This document shows, in pieces, positions 53,835-64,000 of a DNA stretch of 64,000 nucleotides (position 1 is its first letter; each line of letters opens with the position of its first letter). Below the pieces are notes generated by a model. That model was not told the origin of the DNA. It did not search any database and saw only the letters and a program-made list of their open reading frames with translations. Source of the stretch: Staphylotrichum longicolle (Eukaryota; Ascomycota; Sordariomycetes; Sordariales; Chaetomiaceae); NCBI GenBank assembly GCA_019096155.1, contig JAHCVI010000004.1, positions 3,100,001 through 3,164,000 of the forward strand. Reading direction: 5' to 3'. The translations under genes were made by a program, and so were the position numbers.

Positions 53835-56800
53835 ATGGCGGACGCGCAGCTCATGGAGGAGGAGCTGCAGCAGAGCGTCATGCAGTCGGAGCGGGCCGCC
53901 GAGCTGGCGCATGAGGACTTCGACGAGGACGTCGAGATGGGCGACGACACGAGTGCGTTCGCTTCCCAGAGCCACATCGATGTCGGTTCGGGTTCAGCGG
54001 ATGGCGAAGGGGACGAGGATATGGAAGATGAGGAGGAACACAGAGACGAGTACGACGAGGAGGAGGATAATGACGCCAGCGACAGTGGGGGCTCAGAGGA
54101 CGACGAAGAAGACGAGGACGCCGACGGCTTTGACGAAGATGCCGAGGGGGAAGACGACGACGAGCTGGTAACCCGAGATCACCGTCCACGGCGCATATCT
54201 GCAAATATGGCGAACGGCCACGAAGATGTCGACCACGATGCCGACGACGACGAAGACGAGGGCGTGGGCGCGGTCAAAATAAGACCCGGAGAGACGGACG
54301 AGGATGAAGATGAGAGCAGTGACAGTTCTGCGAGTCTAGCCAGTGCCAGCGAGGCTGAGTCCGAGGGCGAGGCTGAATGGGAGGCTGCCGATAACGACGA
54401 TGCGGACGAGGACGATGATTTCGAAAACGCCCTGGGTCAATGTGTCTTCTGTAAGCAGGACGAAGAACATGATCCAGGTGAGGAGTTTGAGACATTCCTG
54501 GTTTGCGGCAAATGTGCGGAAAATGGTTCGTCGCCCCTGAGCTTTGTTTGTTTGTATGAGGACTAACACAATACAGCCCACCAACAATGCGCGCGAGACA
54601 ACAAAGCTCTACTTCCTGAAGATGGTATGTATGCTGTCGCAAGAATTATTGTTCTGTCTTCTAACTGAGCCAGGTCCCGAGAATTGGCGATGTCCTAAGT
54701 GTGCGGACGATTCCGACTCCGACGCCGCCGACGAGCTGGATGAAGAAGCGGACCTGAATGGTGTAAACAACACAAGTACAGTCTCGGCCACCCGACGATC
54801 GAGTGCTCCAAAACTCGCGCGCGATTTGCTCCCTTCGCAGAAAGGGGCTCTCAATCCCGACTCCCACTCCGTCTTCAATCAGCTGGTTCTCGACGAGGAC
54901 CCCATGGATGGATCCCGGGTGCTTAGGAAACGCAAAACATCCTCGGTCGAACCCGATGAGAACGTCATGGCTCTTCGGAAGCGCCGTAGAAACACCGGCG
55001 ACGATCAGAGCATCGAGGACGCAGGAACTGTTCAAGATGACTCGTCCAGGCCCGTTTCTCGGTCTTTGCGGCTGAAAAATCCCAACTCCCCTGCGTCTAT
55101 CATCAAGAGGACTCGCAACAGCGTTCTTGTAAAAATGCGCGTGAACTCGTCCAAGCTCGCTCAGATCTTGTCGCGGAAGCCGAGAGGACCGAAGAAACGC
55201 TCGAACAGGTCAAGGAGGCGGACCTCGAGAAGCGAATCAACGCGCGCCGCTGCTTTACCTCTGGCAGCAATTGCAACACCATTCACACCGAGTGCCTACT
55301 CGCAGCCATTCTATTCATTCTACGACAAGGAGACGGACGAGTTGAAGGGCAAACCATACGGGGGAATTCTCACCGAGGCGGAGGCGGACACTTCCAAGAC
55401 GATGCCGGCGAGCGAGGATCGCCGGCGCTTTGACGAGGCAAAGCAGAAAGCGGAAGAGGAATGGAGACAGCGGCTACTCAAGATGCAGGCCGAAGTCGAA
55501 GTCCCTGCCAAAAAATCCAGGAAGGCATCCGGTCCTGCGAGCCAGATTGAGTGCATCGAGTTCGGCGGCTGGGAGATCGATACCTGGTATGCGGCTCCCT
55601 ACCCGGAAGAGTACAGCAGGAACCGCGTCCTCTACATTTGCGAGTTCTGCCTCAAATACATGAACTCGGACTACGTGGCTTGGCGCCACAAGCTCAAGTG
55701 CCCAGCAAAGCACCCCCCAGGAGACGAGATCTACAGACACGGCTCGGTCTCGGTCTTCGAAGTTGACGGGCGCAAGAATCCAGTCTATTGTCAGAATCTT
55801 TGTCTTCTGGCAAAGCTCTTCCTCGGGTCAAAAACCCTTTACTACGACGTGGAGCCGTTTCTCTTCTACGTTCTTTGCGAGTATGACGACATGGGCTATC
55901 ACTTCGTTGGATACTTCTCCAAGGAGAAGCGCGCGAGCAGTCAGAATAACGTGTCGTGTATTCTGACGCTCCCTATCCATCAGCGGAAGGGGTATGGCAA
56001 CCTCCTGATCGACTTCTCCTATCTTCTAACGAGGGTAGAGAAGAAGACCGGGTCCCCAGAAAAGCCACTCTCGGACATGGGTCTGGTTTCTTACCGAAAC
56101 TATTGGCGGCTGGTCATGTGCCGTTACCTCCTGGATAACTTCTCCGAGGAGAAGTCCGGGAAGGCGGGCCTCAGTATCAAACAAATCTCAGACGACACGG
56201 GACTGACGCCAGACGATGTGATCTCGGCATTGGAAGGATTGAGGTGTCTGGTACGGGATCCGCAAACACAGCTCTACGGCTTCCGTGTTGACTTTCAGTA
56301 CTGCCGGGAGTACGTGGCAAAATGGGAGTCCAAGAAGTATGTGCAGCTCAACGCCAAAGCTTTGACGTGGACGCCATATGTCATGGGCAGAAGCAACGCG
56401 ACAAACTTTGAGCTGGGACCGGCGTTAACTGCGATTGCGCCTCGCGAAGAGGAGGAGGAGATGAAGCCGGTTGTTGTTGCCGAGGAGCCGCTCGTCAACG
56501 GACCAGATCCTGCCGGTCAGCTCGTCACTCCCGTTGAAGAAGCAAAGACTGCCGCCGAACCCACCGTTCTTGAGTCGACTGAACCAACCGAGTCAGCGAG
56601 TTCGGTTGATTTGCTCAATCCGAACGAGCTGAGCAACGCGAGCAACGCGATCAACGGCGACATCAAACCCAACGGGATCCTCACCAACGGCGATTGCTCT
56701 GAAGAAAAGACCCCCAACGAGCCCGAGCCCGAGCCGTCGCCCGCAAAACCCACCGCCGAGAACTGGATGCAGCAATACAAAGACGTCCCCCCGTCCCGCT

Positions 56801-57292
56801 TCGAAGTCGTCCCGCCCATCAACGGCCGCCGAGCCGACCGCTCCCGCGCCATCATCCCCCGCCCCCGTCGTCCGCACCGCCACCAGCAGCAGCGCGTCCC
56901 GGCCGCGGCCCCGACGCCCCACGGCCGGCTCCCGCCGCTCCACCACGTCGCGGCCACGGGCGAGCACGAGCAACAGCAAGCGGAAGCCGGGCGGCACGGG
57001 CCGCGGACCGGGCCGCTGGCCTAAGGGGACCAAGAAGAGCGACTACGGCAACGCGGACAGCGGGCCAGGGCTCCCGCCGGCGTGGCTCGCGGAGCGCGCG
57101 AGGTTGGCGTCGCTTGGGGCTGCTGCGGCGAAGAAGGAGGGCGGCGTGGACGCGCTGGATACGGTGCGAGTGCAGTCGCCGGGTGGTGTCAAGGAAGAAG
57201 GAAAGGTGCAGCAGAGGGGGAAGGGAAAGGGGAAAGGCAAGGAGAATATGGATGTGCTGATGCGAGATGTGGGGGGATTGGAAGAGGCGTGA
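53835..57292 (+). CDS. SAS3: MYST histone acetyltransferase, SAS3 type (one frameshift)
   Basis: Exons 53835..54525, 54577..54624 and 54674 to the end. A long acidic N-terminus (residues ~1-210) is followed by a PHD finger split over three exons: CVFCKQDEEHDPGEEFETFL, VCGKCAENAHQQCARDN, LPEDGPENWRCPKC. The MYST domain has the C2HC zinc finger (YICEFCLKYMNSDYVAWRHK), the catalytic Cys segment NNVSCILTLPIHQRKGYGNL with the acetyl-CoA loop, and SDMGLVSYRNYWR. It is the catalytic subunit of an H3K14 acetyltransferase complex (NuA3 in yeast). The frame as written stops at 57024, but a second frame from about 56825 gives a better end (GRGPGRWPKGTKKSDYGNAD and further) to the stop at 57292. One extra base in the GG/CC region near 56822-56826 explains this. 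Confidence 0.92.
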
Positions 57293-58535
57293 GTTGGGCG
57301 GCGGGGACGGGATACCACGGCGTTGGGTTGTCCCTCGGTTCTTTTTGTTGCCTTTGGAAGGTGGCGTTTTTATTCTCAGGGGAAGCGTTGAGGTGCTTCC
57401 TTTTTTATCTCTTCCTCCTCGTGATGTTTACCGTGTATGGAGCTACTGCTGTTATTTTTTGGAGTCGGGTTATCGTTGTACAAGTATATTCCAGAAAGGG
57501 GGCAGCCTCGAAGGCGTGGGCTAGACGGCGTTGCGTTGCCTGGAAGGGGTCTAAGGCAGCTGGTTCTCAGGGTGGTTGGTGTTGGTTTGTAGTATTTCAT
57601 CCTGTGCTGGGATAACGAAAAGATCACAGCGATTTCATGCAATGTCTCCGTTCGGTACCGTGAGCAGTGGTGGTGATGCCGAGAAGGTCCATTCTCTCCT
57701 GGAACAGACCCTGAAAGAGCAGCATTGCGTCATGGTGCTCGCTGGCTTTCGTTGTGCCAGGGGCTGAGCAGGTCCAGTGGGTGACTTGTTACCCAAAGAG
57801 GTTTGGCTTCTCTGTGTAATGCTTTCTGGAAGCCTTGGCAGCATCGCCGGCTTCAGCGCCACAGTTTGTCAAACATCTTCAAGTCAAGGCAGAAGTTGCA
57901 GAGAGTATTTGGCAGATCCTCTGGCAACTTGAGGTTCGGTTGTTTTCCTCCCATACTTCAAAGAGCGTTAAGTCTCCGAGGCTCCCGTGCTATCCGTCCT
58001 TCTGCACCCTTTTTCCAGCCCGCTTAACCGTAATTCGTACAGTGTCGATCCACGTAATATTTCCTGATTTGGGAATTGGTCTGAGGTGTTTCTGGGGTTG
58101 CCGAGCTTCCACAAGCAATCCCCTCTTCACCTCACACACCCCAACCACCTCGCGCGCCTGCATCTGTCGAATCGCTTTCTTGGACGACAGCCACGAGGCA
58201 AAAGAGTTTCCGTCGGCGCCACCGTAACGCGCTGTGAATCAGAGTCCTCGTTTCCGCCGCCAAGCACTCCTGTTACGAGGCTTTGAACAGCAGCAGCCCA
58301 ACTTTTATTCGTGCCTGCGCCAACGACATCCTGGAATTCAGTGGCGCGCGCGGCCTTTCAGCAAGTCGCCAAGCTCCCGTCCCAGCGGCACGCCGCCCCG
58401 ACCGCCGACCGACACGCAACCACCTCCATCTCCATCTTGCGACATTACCGGTGCCCACTCCCACTCGTTCGACGCAACACAACACATCACAGACAAATTC
58501 GCTCCTAGTCGTCAACCGCCCCTACAGACGCCAAG
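57293..58535. other. Intergenic, no supported gene
   Basis: 1.2 kb between SAS3 and the epsin gene, same strand. Open frames at 57835-58230 have no recognisable motif. The right end is the epsin promoter and leader. Confidence 0.5.
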
Positions 58536-60618
58536 ATGTCGAAAGTCATTCGGAGCGTCAAAAATGTCACAAAGGGCTACTCGAACGTCCAGATCAAAGT
58601 GCGCGAAGGTGGGTCGGCTCGACAGCACCTAGCTGCGCCCCGTGCCGCGCGGGACACCGCGCTCTCTGGAGATGGATTTACTGACGATTCTGGGATGCAG
58701 CGACCAGCAATGACCCATGGGGCCCGACGGGGACGCAGATGAGCGAGATCGCTCAGATGACGTTTAACTCGTAAGTGGGACGAGGACAAGAGGGCTTTTG
58801 GTGCGGGGTGTCGTTTGCGCACCATGGCGGATGAGGGGGGTTGACGGATGCTGACGCCCCTGGCTTTTGCTTGCCCTCAGGTCGACCGAGTTCTACGAAA
58901 TCATGGACATGATCGACAAGCGGCTCAACGACAAGGGCAAGAACTGGCGACACGTCCTCAAGGCGCTCAAGGTTACGGACTATTGCTTGCACGAGGGGTC
59001 GGAGCTGGTCGTCACATGGGCCAAGCAGAACATCTTCATCATCAAGACGCTGCGCGAGTTCCAATACATTGATGAGGACGGCAGGGACGTCGGCCAGAAC
59101 GGTGGGTGTTTGCCGATGTCGAAGGAGATCCGTAGGGTGGCGAGCTAACCCTTTGTCTGTGCAGTCCGGGTTGCCGCGAAGGAGCTGACGTCGCTGATCT
59201 TGGACGAGGAAAGATTGCGTGCAGAGCGCAGCGACAGGAAGTCCTGGAAGTCCCGCGTCAACGGCTTGGAGGAGTACGCCCCGCAGTATAACCAGGGTCA
59301 GAGCCAGCGCGAGCGCCCAGAGCGGGGGCAGCGGTCCCGACCGTATACCGAGGAGGAGGACGCCGAGTACCGGTTGGCGCTCGAAGCCAGCAAATATCAG
59401 GAGGAAGAGGACAGGAGAAAGCGCGAGAGCCGGGCTGCCGACGACGACGATGACGACCTGGCCAAGGCGATCAAGCTGAGCAAAGAAGAGGAGGAGCGCC
59501 GCCGGCGGGAGCTGGAGGAGAGCAACGCGACCTCATTGTTCGACGACGAGCCATCGCAGACAAGCCAGCCTCAGTTCACCGGGTTCAACCAGGGCTACCA
59601 GCAAGGCAGCGCCGTCGATTTCTTTGCGAACCCGATTGATCAGAACCAAATGCAGGTCCAGCCCACGGGTTACGTGAACAACGCGTATACGGGGTTCCAA
59701 GCGCAGGCGACTGGATACCCGAATGGCTACCAGAACGGATTCGGCCAGCAACAGCAGACAGCTTTTGATCCATTCGGTCAACCACAGCAGCAGCAGCAGC
59801 AGATGCCGCAGCAGACCTTCCAGCCCCAGCCCACCGGATACAACCCCTACATGCAGCAACAGCAACAACAGCCCCAGCCCCAGCAGTTCCTTCAGCCCCA
59901 GATCCAAGAACCCGGCCTCCAGGCAGGCAGCAACAACCCCTGGGCAAGCAACAACAACAACTTGCAGTCTCTCAAGCCCACACCAACCGGCTCAAACAAC
60001 CCATTTGCCCAGCGGCCACAGGCAGCCGGATTCAAGTCCTCCTCCATGACCGCCCTGGGCACCCCTCCAGAGCAGAAGACGCTCTCCACCTTCCAGCCAA
60101 CCCAACAGCAGCAAACCTCGTCCCCCTTCGGCGGCCTGCAACAACAGCAGCCGCAGTTCCAGACCCAACCGCAGCAGCAGCAGCAGCCGCAGCCGCAGAG
60201 GGAGGTGAGCGAGCACGAGGCGCGGCTCAACGCCCTCCTCTCGAGCGGCGACGGCATGGACACGTTCGGCAACACGGGCAACCTGCGCATCCCCGCGCAG
60301 CACACCGCGCCCGGCGTGTTTGTCAACAGCGCCGGCGCGGGGCTCGGCCGGATCAACGCCGACGCGACGGGCAACAACCCCTTCCTGCGGCAGCAGTTCA
60401 CGGGCATGCCCGCCGTGTCGTACCCGCAGCAGGGACAGCAGCAGCAGCACCAGCAGATGCCGGCGGCGACGGGTCCGGCGGGGATGGGCATGGGCATGGG
60501 CATGGGAATGGGAATGGGCGGCGGCATGGGCATGGGCGGTTCGACGAACAATCCGTTTGCGGGGAGGGGGGGTCAGCAGGGGCAGCAGGCTCAGCAGGGT
60601 GATTTGATTCAGTTTTAA
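58536..60618 (+). CDS. Epsin (ENTH-domain endocytic adaptor)
   Basis: Model: join(58536..58608, 58701..58770, 58881..59101, 59165..60618), 605 aa; all phases close. The ENTH domain is at residues ~1-140: VIRSVKNVTKGYSNVQIKVR, ATSNDPWGPTGTQMSEIAQM, EFYEIMDMIDKRLNDKGKNW, HVLKALKVTDYCLHEGSE. It binds PI(4,5)P2 at the plasma membrane. Two ubiquitin-interacting motifs follow (EEDAEYRLALEASKYQ and DDLAKAIKLSKEEEERR), then a Gln-rich disordered region with repeated QPTGY elements, several NPF tripeptides for EH-domain proteins (NNPFAQ, NNPFLR, NNPFAG) and a C-terminal clathrin-box-like LIQF. This order equals yeast Ent1/Ent2. A Gly-Met repeat lies near the end. Single epsin of this type is usual in filamentous fungi. 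Confidence 0.96.
60483..60541 (+). repeat. GGCATG hexamer repeat encoding Gly-Met
   Basis: Imperfect tandem hexamers coding for alternating Gly and Met near the epsin C-terminus; a likely site of length variation between strains. Confidence 0.8.
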
Positions 60619-62049
60619 GGGAGTGGGTGGAGGTTGACTTGGGAAGGTAGACTGTTGACGAGGAGGGCGGGTATGGGATATTGGGGATGCAATAAATTCA
60701 TTGGGGGGGAGGCTGGCCGTGGCTCTTTTCTTCTTTTGTTGACAGGTACCAAGCACAGGGCTTGTTGAAAGGGGGCGCTCGCTGTACGTTTCTTTCTCCC
60801 TTGTTTGGTGTTGGCGAATTGGCACCTAAGACACAGGCAGCTTCTTAGTTTTACCTTTTACAACTTATGCTATTGAATTTTTAACCTTGATACAGCCGGC
60901 CGTGGTTCTTTGCTGTTCCATCTCAGCGTTGGATTTCGTTCTCCTTTCTGCAGCATTGCGAGACAGACCCAGCCAACATCGAAACTGACGGAGTCGTAGG
61001 ACCAGGTTGTCATGGAATCATGGATTGGACAGTTGGCCAATGGAGTAGGTTTCCTGCCGCTGCCGCTTAGAGAGATTGCTGCAATTCAGAAAGACCCTTT
61101 CCTGCGGATATGGGTCGTGAAGGCCCCGTCTAAAAAGACGGAAGCAGCGAGGGACGTCGAGCTGTAGAGTCTGGGGGATTTATAGTGCTGGCCCAGGCAG
61201 GTGCGACAGGGGGTCTCCAGGCAGAGCACGCACAGCGGGTGACTAACTCTAGTCGTTGGGCCAATCAGGCACTGCATTTCCAGCGTTCCCTTGCCTTTCG
61301 AGGCCCTGTCTCTCTCTGGCTCTTGCGTGCAGTTTGATCTTCGCAGCGCTTCTCGCTCTGGTCTTGCTCTGATTTGCGCTGGGCCGCGAGGCAGACTGAC
61401 AAATTAGTCAGCTTGGCGGAAGGAGCCAATGACAGAGCTCAATTGCATCTCAGGCAGCAACCGCAGCACCACGTGATCTGCTTTCTGGCGGAGGGACTTG
61501 GGATATTGGTCATCATGTCCGCTCGAGTGTAGGCTTCTCCAGAGTTTAAATACATTGCTTCAAAGTACACTGTTTGTTGGGGTACATTCACCCAAGTTCA
61601 TTCAAGCGGACATTGAGAAGGTCCCTTGGCCCGTGCACTTAAGCTTCCCCCCTGCCACTGCTTTTTTCGCAGGAACGCACGGTCCAAAACCTATCGCGGC
61701 GTTTGATTGGCTGGCAAGCTCGAACCCACCCGTTGGGCTAGCTCTGAAGGAACCGGGTCAGCAGTCAACTTTCGCGAGCTGCCAACTTCGCCTTCACCGC
61801 GCGCCTCATCGTTTTTGCAGGGGAAAGAACGCGGTGCCGTCCAGCCCAGGCACCTATTGCGCAAACTGGTGGACTCTGCTGATTTTTCCATTACATTTTC
61901 TGCCCCTTTTTTCAGTTTTTGGGAAGGCCGATTGCGACTTGGCTTCCGACGCGTAGGGCGTGAGTGCCTCGCGCGTTTTTCCCCAGCTTCGGCTTCAACC
62001 ACTTCCATCTCGCCACACAACATCACCTCGTCCGGAGCAATCGCCCAAC
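60619..62049. other. Intergenic, no supported gene
   Basis: 1.4 kb between epsin and the nucleoporin gene. Open frames at 61498-61956 and nearby overlap on both strands without recognisable motifs. Confidence 0.5.
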
Positions 62050-64000
62050 ATGTCGTTCGGTTTCGGCAGCGGCGGCTTCGGCCAGAATAACGCCAACACC
62101 ACGTCTACCTTCGGTGGCTTTGGCACGAACACAAACACAAACACAGGTACGTCACTCCTCATTCGCCTCTGCTGCTTCCGTCCCTCGTCGACGGACTGCT
62201 TCTCTTTTATGCTTTGACTGCCATCTTGCGCAATGTTCAGCGGCTGACTTCTGCAGGTTTCGGATCCTCTGGAACCACTGCGTTTGGCTCCGGAGCCAAT
62301 ACAGGCGCCACCGGCGGCGGTCTCTTTGGCGGCGGCGGCGGAGGCGGTTTCGGCTCCAACACCACCGGCACAAGCGCCTTTGGCGGTTCTGGCGGATTCG
62401 GAAGCAAGCCGGCCTTTGGTACGCCAGCGACCACCACCGCTGGTACGGGAATGTTCGGCGGCGGAGCCACGACCGCATCAACAGGCGGTGGAGGTTTCGG
62501 CAGTGGCGGCTTCGGCAGTACAAATACCACCAGCACACCCTTCGGCGGCAGCACGTCTCTGTTTGGCGGTGCGAAGCCTGCTACCACTGGCTTTGGCACA
62601 GGGACCTCTACTTTTGGCAGCGGCACTGGTAGTGGCCTCTTCGGCGGCGGCGCGACCACGGGCACCACAGGCTTCGGCGCCACGACCAATCCCGGCATCG
62701 GCACCAACGTCGGCGACCCGCCCGGCACGGCTGTCGTCGCCTTCTCTCCCACCGTGGAGAAAGAAGCCGCCAATCCCTCGCAGAGCAACTCTTTCCAGAA
62801 CCTGCTGTTCATGGACGCCTACAAGAAGTGGTCGAGTGACGAACTGAGATTGGCAGACTACAACCAAGGCAGGAAAACCGGGGGCACCGGTGGCACTGGA
62901 GCATTTGGAAGCTCTGGCTTTGGCACGGGTGGATTCGGTACCAACACGACTGGCACAGGATTCGGCGCGACGACTGGGACAGGAGGTATGTTTGGGAGCA
63001 CCCAGCCAGCCGCGGGTGGCTTTGGCGCCACTAACACCGCCACCACCACCGGCGGTTTCGGTTCTGGGGGCGGGTTGTTTGGCAACAAGCCCGCGACTGG
63101 TGGTCTGTTCGGTGGTGCTGCCACCACTCAACCTGCCCAGACTGGTGGCCTCTTCGGCGGCGGCACCGGCGGGTTTGGGTCTACCAACACTGCGACCACG
63201 GGCGGCTTCGGTTCGACCGCCGCCAACACCGGAGGCGGCTTGTTCGGCGGCGCGAACACGGCAGCGGCCAAGCCTGCCGGCTTCAGTTTCGGCACCACCG
63301 CAACCGGCACTGGTACCGGTACCGGTGCCTTTGGCAGCACGACCGCGACGCCTGGTTTTGGTGCCAACACGGCCGCAACTAACACGGGTGGCGGCCTGTT
63401 TGGGAATACCGCCCAGACCAATACCACTGGCGGCGGTCTCTTCGGCGGTCAACAACAGCAACCTGCCACCACAGGCTTTGGCGGTGGAGGTTTCGGGGCC
63501 CAGACCCAAAACACTGGCGGTGGTTTGTTTGGCGGTCAGCAGCAGCAAAAGCCCGGAGGTCTTTTCGGCGGTTCGACGACGACCACAGGGACAACAGGTG
63601 GCCTTTTCGGTGGTGCGAGCACTGGTACCACCCCCGGGTTCGGGACAGCCGCAACGGCACAGCCAGCAACGGGTGGTTTGTTTGGCAACAAACCCGCCGG
63701 TACTGGCACAGGACTGTTTGGGGCTAGCACGACTACCCAGCAGCCTGCTGCCGGTGGCGGTCTCTTTGGCAACCTCGGAGGCACCGCCCAGACCCAACAA
63801 CCCGCACAGGGCGGTCTGTTCGGCGGCCTAGGCCAGAACGCACAAGCCAAGCCTTCTCTCTTTGGCGGCTCAACAACCACCGGAGGCGGTCTTTTTGGAA
63901 ACCAGCCTGCCCAGCAGCAAACTGGTGGGCTGTTTGGCGCGAGTACTAACCAGCAGCCCCAGACAGGGCTCTTGGGCAACTCGCTCCTTGGCACCTCGCA
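62050..64000 (+). CDS. NUP145: Nup98/Nup145-type FG nucleoporin, N-terminal part (runs off the window)
   Basis: Exons 62050..62146 and 62257 to the edge at 64000, open throughout; the 3' part is missing. The sequence is a dense array of GLFG and FG repeats (start SFGFGSGGFGQNN, later GGLFGG, GGLFGN many times) that form the permeability barrier of the nuclear pore. About residues 195-245 interrupt the repeats with a GLEBS-type segment: PGTAVVAFSPTVEKE, FQNLLFMDAYKKWSSDELRL, ADYNQGRK. This binds the mRNA-export factor Gle2/Rae1 and identifies the Nup98/Nup116/Nup145N group. In filamentous fungi one gene usually encodes a Nup98-Nup96 precursor with an autoproteolytic domain, which would lie beyond the window. 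Intron donor GTACGT, acceptor TGCAG. Confidence 0.93.

Noticed and set aside
61715..61755. tRNA-like A and B box sequences on the minus strand
   Set aside because: The two boxes are adjacent instead of about 30-40 bases apart, and no cloverleaf can be formed.
1..64000. CRISPR arrays, insertion sequences or other transposons
   Set aside because: No regularly spaced repeats, no transposase or reverse transcriptase motifs, and no terminal inverted repeats were seen; a eukaryotic fungal genome is evident.

Overview
The window is nuclear DNA of a filamentous ascomycete, most likely a Sordariomycete close to the Sordariales. The genes are interrupted by short introns of about 50-70 bp with GT(A/G)AGT-type donors, CTAAC/CTGAC branch sites and (C/T)AG acceptors. 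They lie on both strands with intergenic spacers of 0.3-3.7 kb, and coding sequence is GC-rich. Fungus-specific families are present (TCO89-type TORC1 subunit, Git1-type permease, type III polyketide synthase, ascomycete class II-like peroxidase). Splice structures were worked out by hand; in most genes the phases close exactly, which supports the models. I cannot name the species.

Layout. 0-12 kb: an unrecognised two-membrane-segment protein, a universal stress protein, mitochondrial ribosomal protein uS7m and a tiny dsRNA-binding-domain protein. 12-15 kb: no supported gene. 15-18 kb: nitronate monooxygenase and PEX11. 19-25 kb: a type III polyketide synthase, a Git1-like MFS permease and a cytochrome P450, a candidate small metabolite cluster. 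25.5-28.6 kb: an F-box protein and a small secreted cysteine-rich protein. 29.9-33.4 kb: fructose-1,6-bisphosphatase and 3-ketoacyl-CoA thiolase. 34.5-38.8 kb: a TCO89-like gene carrying many single-base frameshifts, and an SPF30-like Tudor protein. 39.4-43.1 kb: IND1-type P-loop ATPase, BFR2 (also frameshifted) and a small membrane protein. 43.6-48.1 kb: an ornithine cyclodeaminase-family protein, a secreted heme peroxidase and a beta-carbonic anhydrase. 49.8-53.1 kb: ribosomal protein eL8, NCS6/CTU1 and an NDUFA1-like complex I subunit. 53.8-57.3 kb: a SAS3-type MYST acetyltransferase. 58.5-64 kb: an epsin and the N-terminal part of a Nup98/Nup145 nucleoporin that runs off the right edge.

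How genes may work together. FBPase (gluconeogenesis), thiolase (beta-oxidation) and PEX11 (peroxisome proliferation) fit growth on fatty acids or other non-sugar carbon. Upstream of FBPase are CCG-N7-CCG repeats of the kind bound by the gluconeogenic regulators AcuK/AcuM, and upstream of thiolase, PEX11 and the nitronate monooxygenase are CCTCGG motifs of the FarA/FarB type. The polyketide synthase, permease and P450 could form a small biosynthetic locus.

The most important caution is that TCO89, BFR2, SAS3 and the cyclodeaminase gene need one or more single-base corrections, mostly in C/G runs, to keep a conserved reading frame. This looks more like draft-sequence error than gene decay, because BFR2 is essential in yeast, but only reads can decide.
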